Shown here: positions 44,875 to 54,320 of the stretch, piece after piece
Layout of the letters: every line of letters starts with the position of its first letter
Numbering within the stretch: the stretch's first letter is position 1
From: Deltaproteobacteria bacterium
Lineage (GTDB): Bacteria; Desulfobacterota; Desulfobacteria; Desulfobacterales; Desulfatirhabdiaceae
Direction of reading: 5' to 3'
Assembly (NCBI GenBank): GCA_016219185.1
Contig: JACRBZ010000050.1
Coordinates: 1 to 64,000, forward strand
DNA: 64,000 bases
Translations under genes and position numbers: made by a program
The notes under the pieces: generated by a model
Databases searched by the model: none
Told to the model about the DNA's origin: nothing
What the model saw: only the letters and a program-made list of their open reading frames with translations

Positions 44875-45290
44875 TATTGCCAGCTCACGATGTTGCCTTC
44901 GCCCCCTGCCGCGCCGTCCGGCCCGTAGCTGACCAGATCATAAGGACCGTGGTCTCCGGGACTTGTGTATACATACGCCCTGCCCCAGGGATCCAGGGGA
45001 ATCTGTTTGGGAAGATAAGGGCCATCCCAGTTGGCCAGGGCACCGGGTTTGGTCCTTAAGGCTTCAAGGCCTTCCGCGGTTGTGGGATAGCGGCCGTTGT
45101 CCAGACGAAACTCATCCAGAGCCGATCCGAAGAGTTCAATCTGTGTTTTGGCGGTTTTCAACTTGGCCTTATCCACTTTCCCGAAAAATTTAGGCGCCAC
45201 CAGGGCGGAAAGCAGCCCCAGAATAATAATCACCACCAGAAGTTCGATCAGGGTAAAACCTCCCTGTTTCCGGCGTCCATGGTTGTTCAT
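44874..45290 (-). CDS. gspG: Major pseudopilin GspG
   Basis: 138 residues from the ATG at 45290 with GGAGGG upstream. Prepilin motif GGFTLIELLVVIIILGLLSA. The major-pseudopilin globular features follow (DEFRLDNGRYPTTAEGLEAL, the calcium-site region PLDPWGRAYVYTSPGDHGPY and DLVSYGPDG). It is the first gene of the gsp operon, behind a sigma-54-type promoter. Confidence 0.95.
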   Translation of the reverse strand: MNNHGRRKQGGFTLIELLVVIIILGLLSALVAPKFFGKVDKAKLKTAKTQIELFGSALDEFRLDNGRYPTTAEGLEALRTKPGALANWDGPYLPKQIPLDPWGRAYVYTSPGDHGPYDLVSYGPDGAAGGEGNIVSWQ

Positions 45291-45330
45291 GATTCCCTCC
45301 AAATGTTACGAATACTTATGATTTTGAGCC

Positions 45331-45381
45331 GAAGGTCATAAGCCATTTTGCCAAGCAATAAGCATGCCACTTATGACCTTC
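45331..45381 (-). promoter_or_regulatory. Sigma-54 promoter of gspG framed by a 12-bp inverted repeat
   Basis: The minus-strand site TGGCATGCTTATTGCT at 45369-45354 fits the sigma-54 consensus with one mismatch, with a predicted start near 45343. It lies exactly between GAAGGTCATAAG (45331-45342) and its perfect complement CTTATGACCTTC (45370-45381). The repeat therefore abuts both promoter edges and could be an operator, or an mRNA hairpin if read from upstream. No U-run follows, so it is not a normal terminator. Confidence 0.7.
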
Positions 45382-45493
45382 CCGGTTTCGACAACTGTAA
45401 ACAGCGACGCAGACATTTAGCGCTGAAATCTTTTTCAACCCTGTTAAAAATACAGCCCAATATCCTGAAATTTTAAGCGATATTGCCTGAAAT

Positions 45494-46447
45494 TTAACAA
45501 TTCAGAATTGTTTTGAAATAGGCGACGGTCCGTTTCAGACCTTCTTCCAGATTCACTTCCGGTGCCCATTCCAGTTTTTCCGCAGCCAGTGAAATATCGG
45601 GTTTGCGCTGAAGCGGATCATCCTGGGGCAGGGGCTGGAATATGATTCTGGAACGCGACCCTGTCGAATGGATGATTTTCTCGGCCAGCTCCAGAATGGT
45701 GAATTCACCAGGATTGCCCAGATTCACCGGGCCGACGAAATCATCCGGTCCCTGCATCATCCGGACCATTCCCTCAATCAAATCATCCACATAACAGAAG
45801 CTTCGGGTTTGAGAGCCATCCCCGAACACCGTTATGTCCTGATGCGAGAGGGCCTGAACAATAAAATTGCTCACCACCCTGCCGTCATTGGGATGCATTC
45901 GCGGACCATAGGTGTTAAAGATGCGGACCACCCGGATATTGACCCGGTTCTGACGGTAATAATCAAAAAACAGGGTTTCCGCGCAGCGTTTTCCTTCATC
46001 ATAGCAGGACCGCAGGCCGATGGGGTTCACATTGCCCCAGTACGCTTCGGACTGGGGATGCACCGCGGGGTCCCCATACACTTCGCTGGTCGAGGCCTGA
46101 AGGATTTTGGCTTTTACCCGTTTGGCCAGGCCCAGCATGTGAATGGCGCCCATGATGCAGGTTTTTACGGTTTTCACCGGGTTGTACTGATAATGAATCG
46201 GAGATGCCGGACAGGCCAGATTGTATATTTCATCAACCTCAAGAAAAACAGGCTGAGCCAGGTCATGGCGGATCAGCTCAAAATTCGGTTTAGCAAACAG
46301 ATGCGCGATATTGAGCTTTGTTCCTGTATAAAAATTATCCAGGCAAAGGACATCATGACCTTCCTCAACCAGACGGTCACACAAGTGGGAGCCTAAAAAT
46401 CCGGCCCCGCCGGTAACCAGAATACGTTTATTTAGATGCAGTGCCAT
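45494..46447 (-). CDS. uxs: UDP-glucuronate decarboxylase (UDP-xylose synthase)
   Basis: 317 residues from the ATG at 46447 (GGAGTG upstream). Extended [21 protein letters not shown]-binding loop, TSEVYGDP, and the YDEGKR catalytic Tyr-Lys pair in [17 protein letters not shown], which is diagnostic for UXS/Arna-type decarboxylases. It makes UDP-xylose from UDP-glucuronate, the product of the dehydrogenase encoded 230 bp upstream. Confidence 0.92.
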   Translation of the reverse strand: MALHLNKRILVTGGAGFLGSHLCDRLVEEGHDVLCLDNFYTGTKLNIAHLFAKPNFELIRHDLAQPVFLEVDEIYNLACPASPIHYQYNPVKTVKTCIMGAIHMLGLAKRVKAKILQASTSEVYGDPAVHPQSEAYWGNVNPIGLRSCYDEGKRCAETLFFDYYRQNRVNIRVVRIFNTYGPRMHPNDGRVVSNFIVQALSHQDITVFGDGSQTRSFCYVDDLIEGMVRMMQGPDDFVGPVNLGNPGEFTILELAEKIIHSTGSRSRIIFQPLPQDDPLQRKPDISLAAEKLEWAPEVNLEEGLKRTVAYFKTILNC

Positions 46448-46678
46448 TAACTTCACTCCGGTTTATGAATATTCATGATCTGCCCGCTCTCATCCGTAGA
46501 AATGCAAAATAGGGTCTCCGATTTCTGCGTATAAAATATCCAGGCAACGGGCATCCCGGTATTTCTCGACGTAAAAACAGAGTGTCAGCAGATTATTTCG
46601 GGGAGGCAGCAGGAAGGGGATCGTTCTTTTTTTGTAAATCCCCGACCGAAAACGCACCCAAAAAATTATTCCGAAAGT

Positions 46679-48061
46679 CTATAGATGCGTCAGAGCTGGT
46701 TTCCCAATGGGATATACATTAAATCCCAACCGATACAGTTTTGAATGATCCACAATATTCCTGCCGTCAAAAATAAAGGCCGGTTTTGCCATGGAACGAT
46801 AGATTCTTTCATAATCCAGTTCGCGAAACTGACGCCATTCCGTCATGATGGCAATGGCATGGCTTCCGGTTGCTGCTTCGTAGGGATCTTCGACAAACTG
46901 AACTTTTCCTTCAATCCCTTTAAGATCAGCCTTGGCATTGGCCAGGGCTTTGGGATCGGTGATCACCAGGTCAGCCTGCTCCTCGATCAGACGCGCGGCA
47001 ATATAAATCGCCGGACTCTCCCGGGTATCTCCGGTATCGGCCTTGAATGCAAATCCGAACAAAGCAATTCTTTTTCCGGCCAGCGTGTTGAACATGGCGT
47101 TCAGCATGGTTATGAGAAAATGCGACTTCTGATATTCATTGATTTCAATGACGCTCTCCCAGTATTTGGCCACTTCATTCAGCCCATAATACCGGCAGAT
47201 GTAAACGAGGTTCAGAATGTCCTTTTTAAAACAGGAGCCTCCAAAACCCACGCTGGCATTCAGAAATTTCGGGCCGATCCTGGGGTCCATGCCAACGGCT
47301 TTGGCCACCTGGGACACATCGGCCTCGGTTTTCTCGCAAAGCGCGGCAATGGCGTTGATGGAGGATATCCGCTGCGCCAAAAACGCATTGGCAACGAGTT
47401 TGGACAGCTCGCTGCTCCAGATATCCGTGGTCAATATCCGTTCTTGGGGAACCCAGTTGGCGTAAATCTCTGCCAGCGCGCTACGTGCCTTAAGACCGCT
47501 TTCGGTTTGCCGGGAGCCGATCAGAACCCGGTCCGGTCTTTCCAGATCCTGTATGGCCGTGCCTTCCGCCAGAAACTCGGGATTAGAAAGGACTTCAAAG
47601 CGAACCCCATTATGCGTGGAGAACAGAATCCGCTCCATGGCCCGGGCCGTTCGCACCGGAAGGGTACTCTTTTCAACAATGATCTTATCGGAAGTGGCGG
47701 ATTCCAGGATCTGCCGCGCGGTCTTTTCCCAGTATTGCAGATCCGCCGCCATGCCGGCCCCAACCCCGAAAGTTTTGGTCGGAGTATTGACGCTGACAAA
47801 AATGATGTCCGATTCCTGAATTCCCTTTTCGATATCCGTACTGAAGAAAAGATTCCGGCCCCGGGCAGCTTTAACAATTTCATCCAGACCCGGCTCGTAA
47901 ATCGGCAGGCGATCCGAATTCCACTGCGCAATCCGTTCGGGATTGATATCCACAATGGTCACGCGATACTGGGGACATTTATGGGCAATCATCGCCATGG
48001 TCGGTCCGCCCACGTAACCGGCACCGATGCATAAGATGTATTGGGTGAAACAAGATTTCAT
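46679..48061 (-). CDS. ugd: UDP-glucose 6-dehydrogenase
   Basis: 460 residues from the ATG at 48061. N-terminal NAD-binding CIGAGYVGGPTMAMIA, catalytic-region NASVGFGGSCFKKDILNLVY with the nucleophilic Cys, and the C-terminal UDP-binding domain (LFGFAFKADTGDTRESPAI). The length and GGPT-M motif are closer to eukaryotic-type UGDH than to the short bacterial Ugd. It oxidises UDP-glucose to UDP-glucuronate for the adjacent uxs. Confidence 0.93.
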   Translation of the reverse strand: MKSCFTQYILCIGAGYVGGPTMAMIAHKCPQYRVTIVDINPERIAQWNSDRLPIYEPGLDEIVKAARGRNLFFSTDIEKGIQESDIIFVSVNTPTKTFGVGAGMAADLQYWEKTARQILESATSDKIIVEKSTLPVRTARAMERILFSTHNGVRFEVLSNPEFLAEGTAIQDLERPDRVLIGSRQTESGLKARSALAEIYANWVPQERILTTDIWSSELSKLVANAFLAQRISSINAIAALCEKTEADVSQVAKAVGMDPRIGPKFLNASVGFGGSCFKKDILNLVYICRYYGLNEVAKYWESVIEINEYQKSHFLITMLNAMFNTLAGKRIALFGFAFKADTGDTRESPAIYIAARLIEEQADLVITDPKALANAKADLKGIEGKVQFVEDPYEAATGSHAIAIMTEWRQFRELDYERIYRSMAKPAFIFDGRNIVDHSKLYRLGFNVYPIGKPALTHL

Positions 48062-48290
48062 GATGCGGGCAGCTCCGATGGGTCGGTTGCGCAATATCCG
48101 GCAGCCGACGGATGCGAGACAGCATGGCGTTGTCCCAACTCTATAAGATAATCTAATTTAAAAGCGCTGTAAACCATCTTATGAACCTGCGCAGAGACGA
48201 CGCCGGATCGGATTCCAAAACCACCGAACCCGGCCGTAACAAGCCTGTAAAGCAAGTTCCGCATCTGTTTCCACGTCTTTTTCCATATGC

Positions 48291-48695
48291 TCAGATGCGC
48301 TGGCCAGGGGATGATTCCACATTCACGATCGAACCCGGGTCAGATGACGGATACATGTCACTTTCCAGAATCGCCAGCCGCTGGGTCAGCGCGCGGATTT
48401 TACGTTCCTGCTCGGAACGTTTCAAGTCCATGGTTAACATTTTGATCAGGATGAGACCCATCCCGATAATAATCAACAAGGTCGGCGGATAATGAATCCC
48501 GAGCACCCCACCGATCCAATCGATCAATCGCGGATAGGCACCGAACGCCATGCTTGCCGCAGCAACCGTCAACCACCAGATGGCATGACTGGCCATCAAA
48601 TGGTTTTTTCGAACCAGAACAAGGATGGCAAGCGCAATACCGATGCCGATGCCAAATGATGTCAGTTGAGAAATTGGGAACATCGTTTTATCCAA
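48291..48695 (-). CDS. DUF2304-type small membrane protein
   Basis: 134 residues with three membrane helices (FGIGIGIALAILVLV, AIWWLTVAAASMAFGAY, PTLLIIIGMGLILIKML) and a short coiled-coil tail (SEQERKIRALTQRLAILE). This is the size and topology of DUF2304 proteins, which are commonly found beside dolichol-phosphate-mannose-like GT2 enzymes, as here. It overlaps the GT2 gene by eight bases. Confidence 0.75.
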   Translation of the reverse strand: MDKTMFPISQLTSFGIGIGIALAILVLVRKNHLMASHAIWWLTVAAASMAFGAYPRLIDWIGGVLGIHYPPTLLIIIGMGLILIKMLTMDLKRSEQERKIRALTQRLAILESDMYPSSDPGSIVNVESSPGQRI

Positions 48696-49395
48696 TCTCG
48701 GATCGATATCCGGATACAGCCGACATATCCACTTTGGAAAGGCATAATATGAGGGTGATCACCAGATACCGCAACACATCCCACCAGGAAGAAAACACCC
48801 GTGAATGTCCGGATGACCGGGGACGCATTCTGACCGGAACTTCCAGGATGCGAAATCCGGCTTTATTGAGCGCCAGCAGAATCCCGATATCCTGATAATC
48901 CAGAAGCGCCGTATCCGCCGTCATCAATGTCGATATGGCGGCTGCGTTATAGGCGCGGAACCCGGAGGTCAGGTCCCGAACATCCAGTCCCGTAATCATA
49001 CGAAAAAAAAGCCATGACAGTTTCCTTGGGACGCTCCCGCGTTCCGTGCAGGAGCCGATCACGACATCGGCCCGATTCGACAGAATGGGATCTATGAGCG
49101 AAGCAATGGCATCGGGCAGGTGCTGCCCGTCCGCATCCATGGTAACGGCAATTTCAAAAAAATGCTGACTGGCATAACGGATTCCGGTACGCGTCGCCCC
49201 CCATGCCCCCAGACGCAGCAGGAGCGGCAGCACTTTGACGCCTTCCGCGCGCGCAACCCTTGCGGTGGAATCCGAACTGGCATCATCAATCACCACGATT
49301 TCACCGGTAATGGCTTCCCTGACCCCCTGAATCACTTCCCGAATATTCTTTTCCTCATTTAAGGCAGGGATCAGAACCACCAGTTTCTTTTTCAT
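48688..49395 (-). CDS. Glycosyltransferase family 2 (polyprenyl-phosphate type)
   Basis: 235 residues. LVVLIPALNEEKNIREVI, IVVIDDASSDSTA, and TMDADGQHLPDAI, the DXD-like metal site of DPM1/ArnC-like enzymes. There are no C-terminal membrane helices in the sequence, so the DUF2304 partner may provide the anchor. Likely makes a lipid-linked sugar phosphate. It is directly after the GT4 gene. Confidence 0.88.
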   Translation of the reverse strand: MKKKLVVLIPALNEEKNIREVIQGVREAITGEIVVIDDASSDSTARVARAEGVKVLPLLLRLGAWGATRTGIRYASQHFFEIAVTMDADGQHLPDAIASLIDPILSNRADVVIGSCTERGSVPRKLSWLFFRMITGLDVRDLTSGFRAYNAAAISTLMTADTALLDYQDIGILLALNKAGFRILEVPVRMRPRSSGHSRVFSSWWDVLRYLVITLILCLSKVDMSAVSGYRSEIG

Positions 49396-50595
49396 TCATT
49401 TGCCGCCCGGATGCAATCCATATCCTGTTGTTGATTTCAAAGCCTTCAGGGTTTGATGATATAATAAAATAACCTTCCGCGCAATATGATCGATTTGAAA
49501 AACCTTCCGAAACCGTTCCAATGCGGATCGCCCCATTTGCGATTTCAGCTCCGGCCGATCCATAAGCCTTCTTAAGGACTCCGCAAGCAGAACCGGATCA
49601 CCCGGTGGGACCAGAAACCCCGTGACACCGTCCTCAACCACCCATCCGATTCCGGAACCCGGGATGCTGCTGGCAACAACCGGTTTTCCGTACCGCATCG
49701 CTTCCAGAAGAACCAACCCGAAAGCCTCGGTCCGTTCAACCGACGGCAAACACAGGCAGTCACAGGAAGCAATGAGGGCGTGAAGATCCGGCTCCGGTAA
49801 AGACCCCAGCAGCGAAACATTCCTTGAAAGATCAAGGGTGTGAATTCGCCTTTGAAGGCTGTATTCGCGCTCGCCGTTGCCGACAAACAGAATTCGTGCG
49901 TCCGGCAAGGCTGTTGAAGCGTCCAGCATGACTTCGTGTCCTTTATAATACGTCAGACGCCCGATGACCAGAATTCTTCCCCCGGGCTGCCCCCACATGG
50001 CTTCAGCCCAACGCAGCCCGGCATCGCCCGGCTTTTTCAGACGCGCCGGATCCAACCCCAGCGGGATGATATGACATTTGTCTTTAAAATCGACCAGCGC
50101 GCTGCTGGTATTCAGATAGGATTGCGATGTGGCGATAATGGACTGTGCATGTTGCAAAAACAGTTTTTCGATGGGGCGATAGAGCTGATAAGCCAGCGTC
50201 ATTCTTCGGTCAATCACGGAAGGAACCACATCCGCATGCCAATGAACCACCCAGGGCAAGGCTCTGGCAGCGGGCAGGGTCAGGGCCCAGAATGCGGAGG
50301 TGTTTGGAACATGAAAATGCAGGATGTCCGGCCGGAACGCCTGAATGGCCTTTTTCATGGCAAAAGGAAACATCGGGCTGATGGGCACATACAACAGCGT
50401 GCCATGACAGGGAACGCGAAAAACAATTGTTTTCCCCTGATCCACCGGGTCCTGTTTCTGGCCCATGTCATGAACCAGAGCTGCCGCCGATGTCTCCTTC
50501 CTGTTTAATGCAGGCAACAAATCGCCTAAAAAGTTTTCGATACCGCCGGCAACCGGCGGATAAAATTTTCCAATATGCAATACCCGTGGAGTCAC
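49396..50595 (-). CDS. Glycosyltransferase family 4
   Basis: About 399 residues from the GTG at 50595, chosen because family members usually begin RVLHIGKFYPPVAGGIE; the longer frame to 50637 lies inside the transposase gene. A C-terminal GT-B motif ERTEAFGLVLLEAMRYGKPV and GSLPEPDLHALIASCD are clear. Its start is two bases from the transposase stop, so its original promoter may have been displaced by the RAYT gene. Confidence 0.88.
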   Translation of the reverse strand: MTPRVLHIGKFYPPVAGGIENFLGDLLPALNRKETSAAALVHDMGQKQDPVDQGKTIVFRVPCHGTLLYVPISPMFPFAMKKAIQAFRPDILHFHVPNTSAFWALTLPAARALPWVVHWHADVVPSVIDRRMTLAYQLYRPIEKLFLQHAQSIIATSQSYLNTSSALVDFKDKCHIIPLGLDPARLKKPGDAGLRWAEAMWGQPGGRILVIGRLTYYKGHEVMLDASTALPDARILFVGNGEREYSLQRRIHTLDLSRNVSLLGSLPEPDLHALIASCDCLCLPSVERTEAFGLVLLEAMRYGKPVVASSIPGSGIGWVVEDGVTGFLVPPGDPVLLAESLRRLMDRPELKSQMGRSALERFRKVFQIDHIARKVILLYHQTLKALKSTTGYGLHPGGK

Positions 50596-50596
50596 T

Positions 50597-51601
50597 TTAT
50601 CCTGACATTCCCATGAGCTGCTCGATGATTTTGTCATATTTCCATTTCAAATTTTTATCATTGGCCATTTTTTCCCGCAACCGTTTCCGGGCCTGACTCA
50701 CGGCACTATAGTCAACACCCCCAACCAACCGTCCGATGTCCGGCTGGGTGATATCACAACACCGGTATAATACCTCCATTAGCAGCGCTCTTTCCGCTAT
50801 GGATCGCCCCCGTTGGCACAACTCCTCCGTCCGTTTGCCCGTTATCTGAACAAATTCCTCAATTACCGCTTGCGGCCTCAAATTTTTTCTGAATTGCTTC
50901 AAGGCAGGCTGTTCCCGATTATCTCGCGTGTCTCTCAGTACTTTTTCTTTTACCCATTCAACAAATTCATATTCTCCGATGATTCCGCTGCCGCACCCTA
51001 TTAAAAGCGGACTTTCAGCCCCCGCGCGAATCTCATCCCGCATAAAATTCTTATAATTCTGGCGTCCTTTTCTATTATCCCCTCCAACAAACCCGAGTAC
51101 CCTCCGGTAATCTACAAACTCTTCTTTCTCACTTTCACGGCAATATCCCGCCAGACTGCTGTCGACATATTTTTGCAGTTCGGCCCATTGCGCTTCCGGG
51201 GCATGCCCAGCACATTTATCTGTCCGGATCGGATTGAGGTGTATATAACGGCTGACAGTCAACAAATAATTTTCAGCATCGATTAAAAATGCCTTGTATC
51301 TGCCCTGGTATAAATGGCCGCAACGTTTATGCCGCCGATTATACGCCGATGTATAGGATATGTTGAAATGCCTCATGAATTCAGACAGATTACCCTGGGG
51401 GGTATGAATCAACAAATGGAAATGATTGCTCATCAACACATAACCCAACACTTCTACCGAATATATTTCTTGAGATACTTTCAGCTTTGATTTAAATATT
51501 TTTTTATCTTCTCTGTCTTGATAGATATCTCTTCGCTCGTTTCCCCGACAGGTTACATGATAATAGGCTCCGGGATATTGAATTCTGAGTGCGCGTGCCA
51601 T
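50597..51601 (-). CDS. REP-associated tyrosine transposase (RAYT, Y1_Tnp)
   Basis: 334 residues. The N-terminal Y1 transposase domain has HVTCRGNERRDIY, the HUH-type NHFHLLIHT, YQGRYKAFLID and the likely catalytic tyrosine in YIHLNPIRT. The C-terminal part (AERALLMEVLYRCCDIT through DYSAVSQARKRLREKM) resembles the DnaA C-terminal DNA-binding helix-turn-helix. Family members are domesticated IS200/IS605-like enzymes that act on REP hairpins. A truncated second copy is at 56111-56251. Confidence 0.88.
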   Translation of the reverse strand: MARALRIQYPGAYYHVTCRGNERRDIYQDREDKKIFKSKLKVSQEIYSVEVLGYVLMSNHFHLLIHTPQGNLSEFMRHFNISYTSAYNRRHKRCGHLYQGRYKAFLIDAENYLLTVSRYIHLNPIRTDKCAGHAPEAQWAELQKYVDSSLAGYCRESEKEEFVDYRRVLGFVGGDNRKGRQNYKNFMRDEIRAGAESPLLIGCGSGIIGEYEFVEWVKEKVLRDTRDNREQPALKQFRKNLRPQAVIEEFVQITGKRTEELCQRGRSIAERALLMEVLYRCCDITQPDIGRLVGGVDYSAVSQARKRLREKMANDKNLKWKYDKIIEQLMGMSG

Positions 51602-51860
51602 ATATTTTTCTTATCAATCCATGCGGTTGATGTCAAGGTAAAGATTTGACCCCATTAGGGAGATTTAAGGCCATGACTGGAAAAGGAGGCAGCTTCAACC
51701 CCGAAGAACGCTTTACACCGGCAGACAGAAAATGCAACCCAGGACAAATCGATTGTTTTGGCGGAATTGGGCACATCGCAGGCACGCTATTTCAACCCGT
51801 ACGACCTGGCACCGATAGGCTATTTCGCCTTGAGCGAAATAGGGGGCTCGTATTCTAAAC
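51410..51860. repeat. Left copy of RAYT/kinase start duplication
   Basis: Sequence from about 51463 to 51857 is homologous to about 56111-56610 and is diverged by eye. The match covers the RAYT 5-prime end, the shared intergenic stretch GTCAAGGTAAAGATTTGACC and the kinase 5-prime end. The left copy keeps the complete transposase but only a broken kinase start; the right copy has the reverse. Homology ends close to the stop of the aminotransferase gene. Confidence 0.8.
51645..51860 (+). pseudogene. Remnant of a PAS histidine kinase 5-prime end
   Basis: It resembles the first about 285 bp of the kinase at 56323 but with a +1 frameshift a few codons after the ATG. It also has an internal deletion of about 105 bp (equivalent to roughly 56417-56521) and a loss of everything after about 56610. 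The conserved nucleotide blocks are ATGACTGGAAA, GAAGAACGCTTT and GCCTTGAGCGAAA. It is not a functional gene. Confidence 0.75.
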
Positions 51861-52991
51861 AAAACAGGCGAACAATTCGTCCGCTATTTTCTGCTGATGC
51901 GCTTCGACTCCCAACCACAAAGGCAATCGCAGCAAACAATCCGAAGTCAAACGGGTAATCGGAAGATCGCCATGAGCGCGCGCGTGTTTTTTTCCAAATG
52001 GTGCATCGTGGAGTGGGACATAGTGAAACACTGTGTTGATGCCTGCTTTCTTCATTTGCGCGATGGCTTGCATACGAGTTTCCAAGTTGGGTAATACGAT
52101 GTAGTACATATGGGCATTATGCCTGCATTCTTTCGGCACGACAGGCCGACGCAACTTTTCGCTCGTCTCTAAGAGCGATAGAGCCTGGTGATAATATGAC
52201 CAAATTTCAAGGCGCTTGCCGGTGATCTGATCAGCCTCCTCCATTTGCGCCCACAGAAATGCAGCGATCACCTCTCCCGGCAAATACGAGGACCCGATAT
52301 CCACCCAAGTGTACTTATCGACCTGACCACGGAAAAACTGGTCGCGGTTGGTACCTTTTTCACGAATGATTTCGGCGCGTTCAACAAAGCGTTCGTCGTT
52401 GATCAGAAGAGCCCCCCCCTCACCCGAAATAATGTTCTTGGTCTCGTGAAAAGAGTACGCGCCCAGGTGGCCTATGGAACCAAGCGGTTTGCCCTTATAC
52501 GTGGACATGATCCCCTGAGCGGCGTCTTCAATGACCAACAGGTTATGCCGCCGCGCGATATTCATGATGGTATCCATTTCGCAGGCCACCCCGGCATAAT
52601 GCACGGGCACGACAGCCCTGGTGCGCGGCGTGATGGCAGCCTCGATCTTCGTTTCATCGATGTTGCGCGTATCCATGCGAATATCCACAAACACCGGCAC
52701 CCCGCCGCGTAGCACAAAGGCATTGGCCGTTGAAACAAAGGTATAGGACGGCATGATCACCTCGTCGCCCGGTTGAATGTCCGCAAGGATTGCCGCCATC
52801 TCAAGTGCCGCCGTGCATGAATGGGTGAGCAATGCCTTGTGCGCACCCGTGCGCGCTTCCAGCCAGGCGTGGCATTTTTTTGTAAACATGCCGTCGCCTG
52901 AGAGGTGACCATTGGTATGAGCCTGTGCGATATACCAGAGTTCACGCCCCGTCATATAGGGTTTGTTGAAAGGGATACTGCTTACATCCAT
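51855..52991 (-). CDS. DegT/DnrJ/EryC1/StrS aminotransferase, WecE/RffA-like
   Basis: 378 residues. PLP-dependent sugar aminotransferase: NKPYMTGRELWYI start, GDEVIMPSYTFVSTANAFV, EDAAQ (Asp that holds the pyridine N) and SFHETKNIISGEGGAL with the Schiff-base lysine. The pattern and length fit dTDP-4-dehydro-6-deoxy-hexose transaminases such as WecE, which makes dTDP-Fuc4N. It ends where the kinase remnant begins and lies three bases after the methyltransferase gene. Confidence 0.88.
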   Translation of the reverse strand: MDVSSIPFNKPYMTGRELWYIAQAHTNGHLSGDGMFTKKCHAWLEARTGAHKALLTHSCTAALEMAAILADIQPGDEVIMPSYTFVSTANAFVLRGGVPVFVDIRMDTRNIDETKIEAAITPRTRAVVPVHYAGVACEMDTIMNIARRHNLLVIEDAAQGIMSTYKGKPLGSIGHLGAYSFHETKNIISGEGGALLINDERFVERAEIIREKGTNRDQFFRGQVDKYTWVDIGSSYLPGEVIAAFLWAQMEEADQITGKRLEIWSYYHQALSLLETSEKLRRPVVPKECRHNAHMYYIVLPNLETRMQAIAQMKKAGINTVFHYVPLHDAPFGKKHARAHGDLPITRLTSDCLLRLPLWLGVEAHQQKIADELFACFV

Positions 52992-52994
52992 CTC

Positions 52995-53768
52995 TTACAA
53001 GCCCTTCTGTACCATCGCCGGCTTAAGGGCAACCAGCAATCTTGAGCCGCCCACGGGCAGAGAAACACCGGCACGGATCAAAACCAACTCAGCACGCAGA
53101 AACCACTCGAATATTTTGTTAAGGATAGGATTGACACGAAGCCCAATCACTTCATCAATGTTCATATCCGTTTTGTTTTGTTGCAACAGTCTGGATAAAT
53201 ACATCGCAGGCAGCAGCATGCTGACAAACGATGTGCTTCGAACAATTTCAAAACCCGCCTGACAAACTTTTTCATGCAATTCATTGCCAGCATATCGCCT
53301 GACATGGCAAGCAAATTCGTCAACCGCACTCCACAGCCAGGCGTGCTGAGGAACTGTGATGTACAAAAAGCCGCAGGGTTTCAGCGCCTTGTAAACTTGT
53401 TGCAGCACGGTTTCATCCTCTTCGATGTGCTCCAACACATCGAAGGCGCCAATGGCATCCAAATCTGACTCATAGGGAATGCAACGGGCATCCATTTGCG
53501 TGAATTCGGCGGTAGGCACGCGCTGTCGAGCATATACCAATCCCTCTTCTAAATACTCGCTCCCAAAGAGCTTCAACCCGGGGAACCGCTTTGAGATGCC
53601 TGAAATGACAAATCCCGTGCCGCATCCAATCTCAAGAAAAGATTTCAGCGATGGAGAATACCTGGAGAGTGCCCAGAGGATAATCCGATTCCTGGCACGG
53701 AACCAAAAATTTCCCGCTTCCAATTCGGCCAATTCTTTAAAGTAGTGCGCTTTGAATCCGCTATTCAT
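52995..53768 (-). CDS. SAM-dependent methyltransferase (257 aa)
   Basis: Class I methyltransferase: FLEIGCGTGFVISGISKRF, IGAFDVLEHIEEDETVLQQ and LYITVPQHAWLWS. The N-terminal FRARNRIILWALSRYSPSLK segment is typical of methyltransferases associated with polyprenyl-glycan clusters. It overlaps the start of gtrA by four bases. Probably methylates the sugar or its carrier-bound form. Confidence 0.85.
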   Translation of the reverse strand: MNSGFKAHYFKELAELEAGNFWFRARNRIILWALSRYSPSLKSFLEIGCGTGFVISGISKRFPGLKLFGSEYLEEGLVYARQRVPTAEFTQMDARCIPYESDLDAIGAFDVLEHIEEDETVLQQVYKALKPCGFLYITVPQHAWLWSAVDEFACHVRRYAGNELHEKVCQAGFEIVRSTSFVSMLLPAMYLSRLLQQNKTDMNIDEVIGLRVNPILNKIFEWFLRAELVLIRAGVSLPVGGSRLLVALKPAMVQKGL

Positions 53769-54193
53769 ATTTTTTCAGGCATGTTATTTTTTTCATGGAA
53801 TACGTGGTACTTAAAGACAATAAAGAGGAACCCGGCAACAACGATAATTGCCATGATCTGAACCCCTTGATGCGCATAACCAAGACGATCCACAAAAGTA
53901 AAAAGAATAAGAAAATTAATCAGATATCCCAACAAATGAGCAATCGCATACTGCACGGCCGCTCGGGTGTAATCCCCGCTATGGCTGAATGTCCATTGAC
54001 GGTGACCAATAAATCCGATGAATACGCCGACGATATACACCAAAGTCATGGCTATTTTCGGCTCAACGCCAAGATAAGTTACAAGCAAATAAACAAGGTA
54101 AATTGCAAAATTACTTCCAGCGCCTACCAAACCATAACGAATCATTTGCTGGATGGATTTGCCAATTTGTGCATTGCCGAATGACTCAAGCAT
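53765..54193 (-). CDS. gtrA: GtrA-family polyprenyl-sugar flippase
   Basis: 142 residues with four membrane helices in the GtrA pattern (MIRYGLVGAGSNFAIYLVYL, MTLVYIVGVFIGFIGHRQWTF, YAIAHLLGYLINFLILF, VVAGFLFIVFKYHVF). GtrA proteins move undecaprenyl-phosphate-linked sugars to the periplasmic face, with GtrB as the synthase. Here GtrB is the GT2 at 54973-55992. Confidence 0.88.
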   Translation of the reverse strand: MLESFGNAQIGKSIQQMIRYGLVGAGSNFAIYLVYLLVTYLGVEPKIAMTLVYIVGVFIGFIGHRQWTFSHSGDYTRAAVQYAIAHLLGYLINFLILFTFVDRLGYAHQGVQIMAIIVVAGFLFIVFKYHVFHEKNNMPEKI

Positions 54194-54320
54194 TTATCAA
54201 GACCACACAGCCGAAACCAGCATGTTCATCGCAGGCGCCATTATTAAGCAACAAACTGAACTTATTCATCTGTTGGCCGAACAGTAGCAAGAACCGGAAA
54301 AAGGAAAACATGGCCATAAC

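Noticed and set aside
45331-45381. Rho-independent terminator of uxs
   Set aside because: The arms are 27 bp apart, no U-run follows and a sigma-54 site fills the spacer; a regulatory site fits better.
46620-46655. GGGGAT/ATCCCC hairpin after the UGDH gene as terminator
   Set aside because: Only six base pairs with a 16-nt loop and no clear U-tract; too weak to list.
46745-48034. Open frame (429 codons) opposite the UDP-glucose dehydrogenase
   Set aside because: Antisense to a clear UGDH; no domain of its own.
51646-51858. 70-codon plus-strand frame as a new small gene
   Set aside because: It is a frameshifted, deleted copy of the kinase start at 56323.
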